From SIRX01 sp965213905 (GTDB taxonomy: Bacteria > Actinomycetota > Rubrobacteria > Rubrobacterales > Rubrobacteraceae), in NCBI GenBank assembly GCA_965213905.1, contig OZ243922.1, positions 1,984,001 to 2,048,000 of the forward strand: DNA of 64,000 bases. Reading direction: 5' to 3'. This document shows, one piece after another, positions 34,220 through 43,166 of the stretch. The notes beneath the pieces were generated by a model, which made no database searches, was not told where the DNA came from, and saw only the letters and a list, made by a program, of their open reading frames with translations. How positions within the stretch are numbered: position 1 is the stretch's first letter; each line of letters starts with the position of its first letter. Made by a program: the position numbers and the translations under genes.

Positions 34220-35173
34220 ATGGACGAAGCTACTGAGGGACAGGGCATGGCGGAGCATCTTCACCTCCGCGATATCCCCGGGGCGGGCTATCAGGACGAC
34301 GAGCTCGGGGTGGTACATCGCTCCGGCCCGGAGGAGTTGCTCGCGGCGCTCAGCCTGGCGAAAGAGGGTAGGATCTACGACCTCGATTCGGGCCGTTGGC
34401 CGGGGATGCCGGTCTTTCCGGCGCACCCGCCGTTCCTGATGACCACCTACCGGACCCCGCAAGGCCTGAAAACCCAGAAGGACTTCGACGAGTGGCGGGG
34501 CGAAAACACCGTGAACATGGGTTTGAACACCGAAATTATCATAGGCACCGTCCACACGGGCACCCACCTGGAAGCCCTGAGCCACATCACCTGCGGGGCC
34601 GACAATCACTGGCACGGCGGCTACCCGATGGCCGACAACCTGGGCGACTTCGGGCCACTCAGGGCCGAGGCGTCATCAATTCCGCCCTTTATATGCCGGG
34701 GCGTTTTGATAGACGTTCCCGCTTACAAAGGCGTGGATATCTTGGAGGCCGAGTACCTCATAACCGCCGAAGACGTGCAGGGTGCTCTGGAAGCCCAGGG
34801 GACTGAGGTTCGCACTGGGGACGCGGTCATGATCCGCACGGGATACATGCAGGCGTGGGGCGTGGATGAGGAGCAGACGGAGCAGCACTTCGGTTCCGGG
34901 ATAGGGCACGACGTGGCCGTGTACCTCGCGGACAAAGGCGTCGTGCTGGTAGGGGGGGACAACGAGTCCCTCGAGCGCAATCCCTCGCCAGACCCGGAGA
35001 ACCCGCATCCGGTCCACATCGAACTCCTGGTGCAGCGCGGCATCCACATCATGGAGCTGGTACACGTGGAGGATTTGGCGCGCGACGGGGTCCACGAGTT
35101 CCTCTTTATTTGCCTGCCGTTAAGGATCAAAGGCGCGACAGGCTCGATGGTTCGTCCGATCGCTATCGCGTAG
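34220..35173 (+). CDS. Cyclase-family metal-dependent hydrolase (kynurenine formamidase-like)
   Basis: 317 residues from the ATG at 34220, preceded by AAAGGGG. The metal-binding motif His-x-Gly-Thr-His is present as HTGTHLEALSHI, with a further His in NHWHGGYP and a C-terminal HIMELVHVEDLA. Members hydrolyse formamides, cyclic amides or lactones (KynB and relatives). Tryptophan breakdown is unlikely here because no other kyn gene is present. In this operon, between a membrane protein and ADH-2, opening of a sugar lactone or removal of an acyl group is conceivable. The family is certain, the substrate is not. Confidence 0.85.
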   Translation: MDEATEGQGMAEHLHLRDIPGAGYQDDELGVVHRSGPEELLAALSLAKEGRIYDLDSGRWPGMPVFPAHPPFLMTTYRTPQGLKTQKDFDEWRGENTVNMGLNTEIIIGTVHTGTHLEALSHITCGADNHWHGGYPMADNLGDFGPLRAEASSIPPFICRGVLIDVPAYKGVDILEAEYLITAEDVQGALEAQGTEVRTGDAVMIRTGYMQAWGVDEEQTEQHFGSGIGHDVAVYLADKGVVLVGGDNESLERNPSPDPENPHPVHIELLVQRGIHIMELVHVEDLARDGVHEFLFICLPLRIKGATGSMVRPIAIA

Positions 35174-35217
35174 GGGAGGGGAGATGTTTTGACGAACATA
35201 GGAAACGGCGGCGAAGG

Positions 35218-36270
35218 ATGTTAGCCGCCGTATTTCGCGGGCCGGGCGAGTTGAAGGTCGCTGAGGTCGAAACGCCGGAGATCTCTCCGGACGAAGTCCT
35301 GGTGAAGGTAGGGGCGAATACCGTTTGCGGCACCGACGTGCGTATCCTGCGCGGCGAGAAGACGGGCGGGATCGACCTGAACGTCGTTCTCGGACACGAG
35401 ATGGCCGGCCACGTTGCGGAGGTCGGCCGGAACGTGGAAGGCTACGAGGTCGGCGCGCCGGTGGCGATGGCGCCGGTCATACCGTGCCGCCGGTGCTTTT
35501 TTTGCCAGCACGACATGGAGAACATGTGTCCCAACGCCCGGGTCGTGGGCTACGTGGTGGACGGAGGCCTCGGTGAGTACATGCGGGTGCCGGCTCTCGC
35601 CCTCGAAACGGGGAACCTCTTCGTCGCCCAAGAGGACTTGCCCTCGGAGCAGTTGGCGCTTGCGGAACCACTCTCGTGTGTCATAAACGGCCACAAGAAT
35701 GTAAGGGTGGCCGTCGACGACACCGTGCTCATCCTGGGTTCCGGGCCGATAGGTTTGCTCCATCTGCAAATATCGCTGCTCTCGGGCGCGCGGACTGTTA
35801 TTGTCAGCGACCCCTCGTCCTCACGGCGCACCGTAGCCGAAGACCTGGGAGCCAGCGTTACCGTGGACCCGACCAGCGGGGATCTTGCGGAAGTGGTCGC
35901 GGAGCATACGGATGGGCTCGGGGTGGACGCGGCTATCATCTGCATCGGGGTACCGGCGCTCGTGAACGAGGCTTTCAGGATGACCCGTAAGGGTGGGCGC
36001 GTGAACGTGTTCGCGGGGTTTGCGGATGCGGGCTGGTCGGAGGTGGAGGCTAATTTGATCCACTATAACGAGCTGGTCGTAACCGGGGCTTCAAATTCCC
36101 GGCGGGCAGATTACGAGAAGGCGCTCCGCCTGATCGAATCCGGCCGCGTCCGGGTGGAACCAATGGTAACCCACCGCTTCCCTCTCGAACAAGCAGTCGA
36201 GGCCATAGACAAATCCGCGGGCGGCGACGGCATAAAAGTCGCGGTGATGCCTGAACAACCCCTGACATAA
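35218..36270 (+). CDS. Zinc-dependent medium-chain alcohol dehydrogenase (ADH-2)
   Basis: 350 residues from the ATG at 35218; the earlier in-frame starts overlap the cyclase gene and lack homology. Zinc ligands are in VCGTDVR, GHEMAGH and the four-cysteine structural loop PCRRCFFCQHDMENMC; the Rossmann motif is ILGSGPIGLL. It is a close paralogue of ADH-1 at 28417, the two differing mainly in the residues lining the substrate loop after the catalytic zinc. Two very similar polyol dehydrogenases in one cluster suggest related but distinct substrates, such as stereoisomeric tetritols or pentitols. Confidence 0.9.
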   Translation: MLAAVFRGPGELKVAEVETPEISPDEVLVKVGANTVCGTDVRILRGEKTGGIDLNVVLGHEMAGHVAEVGRNVEGYEVGAPVAMAPVIPCRRCFFCQHDMENMCPNARVVGYVVDGGLGEYMRVPALALETGNLFVAQEDLPSEQLALAEPLSCVINGHKNVRVAVDDTVLILGSGPIGLLHLQISLLSGARTVIVSDPSSSRRTVAEDLGASVTVDPTSGDLAEVVAEHTDGLGVDAAIICIGVPALVNEAFRMTRKGGRVNVFAGFADAGWSEVEANLIHYNELVVTGASNSRRADYEKALRLIESGRVRVEPMVTHRFPLEQAVEAIDKSAGGDGIKVAVMPEQPLT

Positions 36271-36298
36271 ACTGCAAAGCGACTCCGAAAGGAGCGTA

Positions 36299-37246
36299 AT
36301 GGTGACCGAGGCGAGGACGATCGAGGTAAAGCCGGAATCTTTCAGTTACGTCTTCAACCCGTACCGCGAGGCGGTGGAGCGGGTGAAGCTCGGCGACCGA
36401 GTCGTCGTTCATACGGAAGACGCTTTCGAGAGTAGGATACAGAGCACGGAAGACTTGCCGGGAGAGGCGCTCGCCACGGCCAAGTTCCTCAACCCGCAGA
36501 CCGGGCCTATCTTCGTCGAGGGGGCCGAGCCCGGCGACACGCTCGCGGTGCGCATCGAGAAGATCGAACCGACCCGCGACTTCGCCGTGAGCGCGCTCAT
36601 CCCGTACTTCGGCGGTCTTACCTCGACGGTCATGACCCGCACGCTCCAGGAGCCGCTCCTGGAAAAGGTCTGGGTGTGGAATCTCTCTGAGGACGGTAAC
36701 TCGCTCTCTAACGAAGAGCTCGGGGTGGAGGTAGACTGGGACCCGTTTGTAGGGACGCTCGCGGTCGCGCCGGATCTTGAGGCGATCAGCGCGCTGTCGC
36801 CGGGACCGTTCGGTGGGAACATGGACGTGCCGGACGTGAGGCCGGGCAATACCGTCTACCTGCCGGTATGGAACGAAGGCGCGCTCGTTTATACCGGAGA
36901 CTGTCACGCGCGGCAGGGACAGGGCGAGCTGTGCGGGGTGGCGTTGGAGATCACCTCCAAGACGACTTTGGTCTTCGACATTATAAAGGGGCAGACGATA
37001 GAGTGGCCGCGCATCGAGTCCGACGACCGTATCATGGTCGTGGGCAGTGCCCGGCCGATGGAGGACGCCGCCAGGATCGCGAACACGGAGTTGATCCTGT
37101 GGTTGGAAGAAGAGCACGGTTACGATCGCCTGGACGCCTACCAGCTTCTCACCCAGGCCGGTGGACTTTACGTCGGCAACATGGTCGACACTACTTACTC
37201 ACTCGTCGCCTCTATCGAGAAAAAGTACCTAACACGTTCGACCTGA
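36299..37246 (+). CDS. Acetamidase/formamidase family protein
   Basis: 315 residues, FmdA/AmdA family. The metal-site signature GDCHARQGQGELCG is close to the family form Gly-Asp-x-His-Ala-x-Gln-Gly. An AGGAG site lies directly before the start, and a GTG three bases later is equally possible. The family hydrolyses short amides to acid plus ammonia. It follows ADH-2 by 28 bases, clearly in the same operon. With the cyclase-family enzyme it makes a pair of hydrolases of unclear purpose in a carbohydrate cluster. Confidence 0.87.
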   Translation: MVTEARTIEVKPESFSYVFNPYREAVERVKLGDRVVVHTEDAFESRIQSTEDLPGEALATAKFLNPQTGPIFVEGAEPGDTLAVRIEKIEPTRDFAVSALIPYFGGLTSTVMTRTLQEPLLEKVWVWNLSEDGNSLSNEELGVEVDWDPFVGTLAVAPDLEAISALSPGPFGGNMDVPDVRPGNTVYLPVWNEGALVYTGDCHARQGQGELCGVALEITSKTTLVFDIIKGQTIEWPRIESDDRIMVVGSARPMEDAARIANTELILWLEEEHGYDRLDAYQLLTQAGGLYVGNMVDTTYSLVASIEKKYLTRST

Positions 37247-37308
37247 TGACCCTAACGGAAATACCTGGTGAGTTCGTCTACTCGGGAGTGCGGCCGCTAC
37301 TTTACAAA

Positions 37309-37324
37309 CTTCAGGGTCCTGAAG
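37309..37324 (+). promoter_or_regulatory. Inverted repeat next to the ADH-3 ribosome-binding site
   Basis: CTTCAGG-GT-CCTGAAG is a 16-base repeat with perfect 7-base arms. Its last base is the first G of the GGAGG ribosome-binding site (37324-37328) of ADH-3. It could be an operator or an mRNA hairpin limiting translation initiation. Confidence 0.4.
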
Positions 37325-37337
37325 GAGGCGATGAGTA

Positions 37338-38360
37338 GTGAAGGGCCTACGCATTCTGGGAGATCGCAGCGCGGAACTGGCGACTTTTCGCGAGCCGGAG
37401 CCTCGGGACGGATGGGCGGTAGTGCGTTCGACGATGTCGGCGGTATGCGGGAGCGACCTGCACATATACCGACAGAGCGCCGCGCAGGTCGGGGATCGCT
37501 CGAAGAGGGTCGCCGGCCACGAAGCGGTGGGCATCGTCGAAGAAGTCGGCCCCGGGATCGGGGATCCGGCGCCCGGTACCCGGGTCGTTCTCTACCAGCA
37601 TTACGGCTGCGGAAGATGCAGGTACTGTAGGATCGGTGAGCCTATGTTTTGTCCCGATCGGCGAACGCTAGGCAACCACGTCGATGGTGCGGACGCCGAG
37701 ATCGTAACCGCGCCGGCCTCGATCTGCCTTCCGTTGCCTGATAGCCTGAGCGACGAGGTCGGAGCCTTGATGGCCTGCAACTTCGGGACGGCTTTCTCCG
37801 GGATCAAGAAGCTACAGCCTGCTCCCGAGGATGTGGTCGTCGTCTTCGGGCTTGGGCCGGTCGGATGCTGCGCCGTGCTGGTAGCGTCCAGCTACGGCGC
37901 GAACGTCGTGGCCGTGGACCCGGCCGAAAGCCGCCGCGATCTCGCCGAAGGGATGGGGGCCGTCTGGACCGTGGATCCCACAGCCTCTGATACGAAGACG
38001 ACGATACGGGAGATAACCAAAGGGTATGGAGCAGAGGCTTCCGTCGACTGCTCGGGAAACCCGCACGCCCAGTCGGAGGCTCTCGAAGTCCTCAAGCCCA
38101 GGGGCAAGATGCTGGTGCTGGCCGCCACCGCCCCATGGACCCTGGACCCCGCGCAGTTGTGGCGCAGGGGTCTTACCTTGTTCGGGTCGTGGGTCTACGA
38201 GCTTGGAGAGTACGAAGGCATCGTGCGTTTAGCAGAGAAGAGGGCGGAGTCCCTGGAGAAGCTGGTAACCCGTAGGTTCAAAAGGGATGAGGCGGAAGAG
38301 GCATTGCGCGCGGCAGACGAGGCAACCGGGGGCAAGGTCACGATCGATTGGACCCGATGA
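37338..38360 (+). CDS. Zinc-dependent medium-chain alcohol dehydrogenase (ADH-3)
   Basis: 340 residues starting at GTG, with GGAGG nine bases upstream. Catalytic zinc residues are in VCGSDLH and GHEAVG; the structural loop is YGCGRCRYCRIGEPMFC; the nucleotide site is VFGLGPVGCC. It belongs to a different MDR branch from ADH-1 and ADH-2 and is only distantly similar to them. It follows the amidase in the plus-strand operon and precedes a glycerol-1-phosphate dehydrogenase-like gene by 136 bases. Probably a polyol or sugar dehydrogenase; the substrate is unknown. Confidence 0.88.
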   Translation: MKGLRILGDRSAELATFREPEPRDGWAVVRSTMSAVCGSDLHIYRQSAAQVGDRSKRVAGHEAVGIVEEVGPGIGDPAPGTRVVLYQHYGCGRCRYCRIGEPMFCPDRRTLGNHVDGADAEIVTAPASICLPLPDSLSDEVGALMACNFGTAFSGIKKLQPAPEDVVVVFGLGPVGCCAVLVASSYGANVVAVDPAESRRDLAEGMGAVWTVDPTASDTKTTIREITKGYGAEASVDCSGNPHAQSEALEVLKPRGKMLVLAATAPWTLDPAQLWRRGLTLFGSWVYELGEYEGIVRLAEKRAESLEKLVTRRFKRDEAEEALRAADEATGGKVTIDWTR

Positions 38361-38496
38361 CTTTGTGAAGGCTCACAACCCAATGTGCATTAGTCTTCAA
38401 AGACGATAGTTAGGGGCGGGGGATCTAGGTCGTCGCGTGGCGTGCGCGGTTGGGTGTATGCTGCCAGTGTGGTGGCAAGTGTAGAGGAGGTATGAT

Positions 38497-39945
38497 TTGA
38501 CAGCCGGCGATAAAACCCCGAATGCGGACCCGGCGGACCTCGCGGGCTTGAGAAAAATTCTAAGTGATGCCGATCCAGAAGGCCGGCTCGCGGAGATAGG
38601 GATGAGCCGGGTCGAGATCGGACCCGATGCGGTCCGGCTCGTTCCAGAAGTAGTGTCCGACTTCGTCGGAGACCTCCAAGATGCGAGGGTTCTGCTAGTC
38701 ATAGACTCAACGCCCAAGCAGCGTGGCGGGCAGGATCATGCAGACCTGGTAGAAGGCCTGCTCGGCGAGCATTTCGCGGTGGAGCGTGTGGTCCTCGGGG
38801 CGGACAGTTCGGAAGAGTTGCACGCCGACGACGAGACCCTGGAAGAGGCCGAGGCTGTCATCGCGGGGGCCGACTGCGTCGTAGTCGCCGGCTCCGGGAC
38901 GATCAGCGACGTTTGCAAGGTCGCCACGGCGCGCGCTGGAGAGATGCCTCTGGTGGTTGTTCAGACGGCCGCTTCGGTCAACGGATACGCCGACGATGTG
39001 TCCGTGCTGCTCAAGAACGGGGTGAAGCGGACCACCCCGTCACGATGGCCGGACGCCCTAATCTCCGACCTTCGGACCCTTGTAGATGCGCCCCACGCCA
39101 TGAACGCCTCCGGTTACGGGGACGCCATTGCCATGTACACGGGACCCGCCGACTGGTGTTTGGCATCACTCGTGGGACTGGACGATTCTTACCAGCCGGG
39201 GGCGATAGAGATGGTCCTGGACTACGGACCGGCCTTGATCGAGGATGCCGCGGCCATACGGCGGCGCGAGTTAGAGGCCATGGCGCAACTGGTGCGGGTG
39301 CTTACGCTCGGGGGCATGGCGGCCGGGGTAACCGGGACTACAGCTTGCCTCTCCGGTACGGAGCACATGGTCAGCCACCTGCTCGACATGAACGCCGGTA
39401 AACGCGACCTCCAAATAGGCTTTCACGGCGCGCAGGTAGGAGTCGCCTCGGTCGTCGCGGCCGCCGCGTGGGAGATCCTTTTCGAGGAGTTGGACCCTTC
39501 GAAGGTAGACGTGGACGCCTGCTTCCCGGAGCCGGCTTCGATGGAACCCGTGGTGCGCGGGGCGTTCGAAGAACTGGACCCTGGCGGGGACATCGGGGAC
39601 GAGTGCTGGAGTGACTACAGCGAGAAGCTCGTGCGATGGGACGACCACCGCGAAGACTTCGAGAGTTTCCTGCAAGGGTGGCCTCATCACCGGAAACGTT
39701 TGGCGGAGATGGTCGTGTCGCCGGAACGTCTGGCCGGAGCGCTGTCGGAAGTCGGTGCGCCGGCGCGTTTCAGTGAGCTCGACCCGCCAGTCTCGCCCGA
39801 TACCGCCCGATGGGCGATAAGAAACTGCCTCTTTATGCGTAACCGCTTCACCATAGCCGACCTCCTCTTCTTTCTCGGCTGGTGGGACGGGGCTTTCGTC
39901 GAAAGGCTGCTCGACCGGGCGCGCACCGCAGGAGGCGGCTTGTAG
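38497..39945 (+). CDS. sn-Glycerol-1-phosphate dehydrogenase-like protein 1 (EgsA/AraM family)
   Basis: 482 residues, longer than Bacillus AraM (about 394). Metal-binding residues of this iron-type ADH branch are visible: Asp in GYGDAIAMYTGPADW, His in SGTEHMVSH and His in GFHGAQVG; the nucleotide loop is GSGTISDVCK. Known members reduce dihydroxyacetone phosphate to sn-glycerol-1-phosphate. The TTG start follows GAGGAGG at good spacing; a nearer ATG runs straight into a stop. A catabolic role on a polyol phosphate is likely from the neighbours, which are alcohol dehydrogenases, kinases and isomerases. It is a paralogue of the gene at 49648 but well diverged. Confidence 0.85.
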   Translation: MTAGDKTPNADPADLAGLRKILSDADPEGRLAEIGMSRVEIGPDAVRLVPEVVSDFVGDLQDARVLLVIDSTPKQRGGQDHADLVEGLLGEHFAVERVVLGADSSEELHADDETLEEAEAVIAGADCVVVAGSGTISDVCKVATARAGEMPLVVVQTAASVNGYADDVSVLLKNGVKRTTPSRWPDALISDLRTLVDAPHAMNASGYGDAIAMYTGPADWCLASLVGLDDSYQPGAIEMVLDYGPALIEDAAAIRRRELEAMAQLVRVLTLGGMAAGVTGTTACLSGTEHMVSHLLDMNAGKRDLQIGFHGAQVGVASVVAAAAWEILFEELDPSKVDVDACFPEPASMEPVVRGAFEELDPGGDIGDECWSDYSEKLVRWDDHREDFESFLQGWPHHRKRLAEMVVSPERLAGALSEVGAPARFSELDPPVSPDTARWAIRNCLFMRNRFTIADLLFFLGWWDGAFVERLLDRARTAGGGL

Positions 39946-39981
39946 CGCGTAGTCCTTTACCGGCAGTCCTGCAGGGTGTGA

Positions 39982-40983
39982 CTAGAGTAGGAGATCCGCC
40001 AAAAGAATATCCCGCGCGGACTCTTCTTTATGCAGCACGGCATCGAGCCTGTGCAAGAGTGGAAGTTCTTCTTCGCCGAGGTCTAGGGAACGGGCGAGGT
40101 CTAGCGCGGGCGGGAGTGTGCCCAGGCCCTCTACGGTGGCGTTGTTCATGTCTTCGAGCGCTTCTTCGCGGCCCATGCCCGCGTTTAGCCGGCGTCCGAA
40201 GTCCCCGTTGCGGCCGGAGAGACAGGTGACGTACAAATCGCCCGCCCCTGCCGACCCGGTGACGGTTTCGGGACGTCCACCGGCGGCGGAGATGAGACGC
40301 GAAATCTCTCCGAGCGCGGTTCCGAAGGCGAGGGCCCGTAGGTTCGGTTTGGCGTCGTCCCCGGTGATCATGCCGAAAGCTATCGCGTAGCAGTTTTTCA
40401 GCGCCGCGCAAAACCCGAGGCCCGAAAGGTCGTCGGACGCGCCGGGGAAGTAGTAATCAGCGGCGAATCGTTCGCCCGTTGCTCGGGCGTCATCGAGGTT
40501 CGCGGCGGCAAAAGCGGTCTGGGTTGGGGAACCCTCGATCAGGTCTATCGCCTTTACCGGGCCTCCAACCCCGATGACCTGTCGCGAAGGACCGAAAACC
40601 TTCTGCACGAACTCGGGGACAGCTACTATTCCGCCGTTATCACCTTCGATGAGACCCTTACTAAATACCATGACCGGCGCGCCCTCCGGAGTATATTTGG
40701 CGGCCTCCGGGGCGACCCATTCCGCACCCTCGCCGGTTACTGCCAGGGCGACGAGGTCCGCGTCTCGAACGGCCTCTTCTATACCAAGAGTCGTATCGAC
40801 GGGCGCCGGGAGGGCTACGCCGAGGTCCGGATGCGGTTTGCCCGCCACGAGAGCTTCGAGGGCCGGAGCGTCGATCCACTCCGGCCCCCAGTAGACTAGT
40901 TCGTTCCCTTTTTCCAGAACGGGCTTGCCGAAGGCCGTACCCATCTGGCCGGCCCCGAGTATCGCCATCCGCATCGGAGACAC
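39982..40983 (-). CDS. NAD(P)-dependent glycerol-3-phosphate dehydrogenase-like protein 1 (GpsA family)
   Basis: 333 residues. The Rossmann glycines are LGAGQMGTAF, the catalytic lysine lies in ALKNCYAIAFG, and the C-terminal domain has GAGDLYVTCLSGRNGDFG as in GpsA. It is divergent from housekeeping GpsA, and its context (RpiB-like isomerase and FGGY kinase upstream in the same operon) suggests action on a related polyol phosphate. The GTG at 40983 or the ATG nine bases later may be the start. It is the last gene of the minus-strand trio kinase 2, RpiB, GpsA-like 1. Confidence 0.86.
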   Translation of the reverse strand: MSPMRMAILGAGQMGTAFGKPVLEKGNELVYWGPEWIDAPALEALVAGKPHPDLGVALPAPVDTTLGIEEAVRDADLVALAVTGEGAEWVAPEAAKYTPEGAPVMVFSKGLIEGDNGGIVAVPEFVQKVFGPSRQVIGVGGPVKAIDLIEGSPTQTAFAAANLDDARATGERFAADYYFPGASDDLSGLGFCAALKNCYAIAFGMITGDDAKPNLRALAFGTALGEISRLISAAGGRPETVTGSAGAGDLYVTCLSGRNGDFGRRLNAGMGREEALEDMNNATVEGLGTLPPALDLARSLDLGEEELPLLHRLDAVLHKEESARDILLADLLL

Positions 40984-40990
40984 GAAGCCT

Positions 40991-41443
40991 CTATGCGGTG
41001 GTGCTGTGGTAGCGGCGGTCTATCTCCTCCATCTTTTCTACTTTCGCGGCGGAGCTGCCGCCCGCAAACTCAGAGTCCAGCCACGCCTCCAATACCGTCT
41101 TTGCCGCCTCTTGACCTATTACCCGCTGTCCCATCGTCAAGACTTGCGCGTTATTCGATTTCCTCGCCCGCTCGGCCGAGTATACGTCGTGGCACTGGGC
41201 CGCCCGGACACCGGGAATCTTGTTTGCTGTAATGCTCATCCCGAGCCCCGTACCGCAGCAAAGTATCGCCCGCTCGTGTTCGCCGCGGGCAACCGCCTCC
41301 GCAACCTCGACGGCAACGTCCGGATAGTCCGCGTCTTCCTTAAGCCCGTAGTCCTCGACCTCGTAGCCGAGTTCTTCGAGGCGCTCTATAAGGACGCCTT
41401 TCAGTTCGAGCGCCGCATCGTCAGAGCCTATGCCGATCTTCAT
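40991..41443 (-). CDS. rpiB: RpiB-family sugar-phosphate isomerase
   Basis: 150 residues, full length. The catalytic cysteine (about Cys63) in the CCGTGLGMSI anion-hole loop is present. Two histidines typical of ribose-5-phosphate isomerase B are replaced: the early Asp-His pair is Asp-Asp (SDDAALELK) and the ring-opening His (His99 in E. coli) is Ser96 (RKSNNAQ). Known RpiB relatives include erythrose-4-phosphate and galactose-6-phosphate isomerases. A tetrose 4-phosphate cannot form a furanose ring, so loss of the ring-opening His would fit a tetrose isomerase; this is inference. It sits 8 bases from GpsA-like 1. Confidence 0.87.
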   Translation of the reverse strand: MKIGIGSDDAALELKGVLIERLEELGYEVEDYGLKEDADYPDVAVEVAEAVARGEHERAILCCGTGLGMSITANKIPGVRAAQCHDVYSAERARKSNNAQVLTMGQRVIGQEAAKTVLEAWLDSEFAGGSSAAKVEKMEEIDRRYHSTTA

Positions 41444-41509
41444 CTCTCTGCCTCCTTAGCGTTCTTGTTCTTTGTGCTTCATGTGCCGACGCATTCTACT
41501 ACGCAGGCC

Positions 41510-43024
41510 CTACTTGAGGGCTTGCGTGAGCTTCGGGAAGAGTGGGCGCAGGCTCGGGTACAGTTCTTTGTAGACTTCGTAGAATTTCTCGTAACTTTCT
41601 GCCCGGGCATCGTCCGGCTCGTAGCGGGCGCCGACGCCGCTCATGGCTTCGGCGGCTTCTTTTATGCCGCCGTGTATACCGCACGCGGCGGCGGCGAGCA
41701 TCCCGGAACCGAGGCAGGTGCTCTCGACTTCCTGCGCGACGGAAACGGGGCGTTGCATTATGTCCGCGAGCATCTGGCACCAGAGCGAGCTGTTCGAGCC
41801 GCCGCCGAGCGCGATCACGTGCTCGACCGGCTTCTCCAAGCCGGACTCTGCGCCGTCGGTCATCATGCGTTGCTCGTAGGCGATGCCCTCTAGAATGGCC
41901 CGGTAGACGTGCGCCTTGCCGTGCGCCCCGGTTAGGCCGACCAGGATGCCGCGCGCGTCAAAGTCCCAGTACGGCGTGAGCGCGTTGTTCAGGTATGGAA
42001 CGGCGAGAAGGCCGCCCGACCCCGGACCCAGTTGTGCGGCGGCGGTTTCCAGGATCTGCTCCGTCGTGAGCCCGAGCTTTAGGTCCTGGGCTTTGACGCT
42101 GGCGAACTTGTCCACGAACCAGCTAATCGTGAAGGTGCCGGCCGCAAGTAAGGTCTCCAGGGTGTAGGTGTGCGGAATCGGGCCGCCGAGCACCCGGTAT
42201 TCGTCCCCCCAGGAATAGCTGTCGCTGTACGTCCCGGAGACGACCGCCGTACCGAGGTTGAGGTACGCCCGGCCCGGCTCGGTGATGTTTGCCCCGAGGC
42301 CCGCAGCTTGCCCGTCGCCTACGCCGCTAATAACGGGAAGCCCTGCCGGAAGCCCGACCTCGCGGGCCACGTTTTCTGTTAGCTCCCCGATCACGTCCCC
42401 CGGGGCATACAGTTCGGGCATTTGCTCCCGGCTGAGACCGGCCGTATCGAGCAGCGTGTCGGAGTATTCGAACGACTCCATGTCTACGAGGCCCATGGGG
42501 TCGGCGGTGGCCCAGGAGGTGCGCCAGTGGCCGGTCATGCGGTACACGAGGAAGGCGTGAACGTCGACGATTTTCGCGGCCCGATCCAGGGTGTCCGGCT
42601 CGTGCTCGCGCAGCCAGAGCATCTTGTACCAGCCGGGGGTCGGGTTCGGCGGCTTTCCGGTGATGCGGTGGACTTCTTCGGAGCCGTAATTCGCCACCTC
42701 TTCCGTCGCCCGCGAATCCAGCCACAAGATGGCCGGACGGATCGGGTGGTCTTCCTCGTTCAAGCACACGAACGACTCGCGTTGGTGCGTGATCCCGATG
42801 GCCCCGATGCGCCGCGTATCCACGACCTGCGCCGCCCGCCGCAAGGCTACCTTTGTAGACTCCCACCAGTCTTCGGCATTTTGCTCGCCCCAGTTCGGGT
42901 GCGGGGCCGAAAGTTCGAAAGTCGCCCTTCCTTCAGCCACTTCCCGACCGTGTTCGTCCCACACTACAGCCTTCGTCGCCGTCGTGGAGCAGTCGATCCC
43001 TATAACATAATCCTTCCGGGCCAT
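41510..43024 (-). CDS. FGGY carbohydrate kinase 2 (xylulokinase-like)
   Basis: 504 residues from the ATG at 43024, which has a run of Gs as ribosome-binding site; an upstream in-frame start at 43069 is less likely. Motifs: GIDCSTTATKAVVWD at the N-terminus, GVGDGQAAGLG with the catalytic Asp, and ALGGGSNSSLWCQMLADIM near the C-terminus. It resembles xylulose and glycerol kinases in general form. It leads the minus-strand operon with the RpiB-like isomerase and GpsA-like 1, a set that reads as phosphorylation, oxidation and isomerisation of a short polyol or ketose. Confidence 0.88.
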   Translation of the reverse strand: MARKDYVIGIDCSTTATKAVVWDEHGREVAEGRATFELSAPHPNWGEQNAEDWWESTKVALRRAAQVVDTRRIGAIGITHQRESFVCLNEEDHPIRPAILWLDSRATEEVANYGSEEVHRITGKPPNPTPGWYKMLWLREHEPDTLDRAAKIVDVHAFLVYRMTGHWRTSWATADPMGLVDMESFEYSDTLLDTAGLSREQMPELYAPGDVIGELTENVAREVGLPAGLPVISGVGDGQAAGLGANITEPGRAYLNLGTAVVSGTYSDSYSWGDEYRVLGGPIPHTYTLETLLAAGTFTISWFVDKFASVKAQDLKLGLTTEQILETAAAQLGPGSGGLLAVPYLNNALTPYWDFDARGILVGLTGAHGKAHVYRAILEGIAYEQRMMTDGAESGLEKPVEHVIALGGGSNSSLWCQMLADIMQRPVSVAQEVESTCLGSGMLAAAACGIHGGIKEAAEAMSGVGARYEPDDARAESYEKFYEVYKELYPSLRPLFPKLTQALK

Positions 43025-43069
43025 GCTAGACCCCCTTTCTCTTGGCGGAGCCATTCCAGGTCCGCGCAT

Positions 43070-43166
43070 CTTTCCCTGGGCACACTATACATGCCTGGTC
43101 CTGGTCGCGCCCGAAGTGTTAGGCTGAAACACCGCAAAAGTTGTTCCGAAAGGGGTGAGGGGTTTG
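43070..43166. promoter_or_regulatory. Divergent regulatory region between kinase 2 and the SDR
   Basis: 97 bases serving both directions. TATAGT on the minus strand (43085-43090) could be the -10 box for kinase 2. An inverted repeat GTGTT-AGGCTGA-AACAC at 43116-43132 is a candidate operator. The SDR ribosome-binding site GAAAGGGGTGAGG follows. Confidence 0.35.

Noticed and set aside
34220..35173. Assignment of the cyclase-family protein as true kynurenine formamidase
   Set aside because: The family match is good, but no tryptophan-pathway gene is nearby and all neighbours are carbohydrate enzymes.
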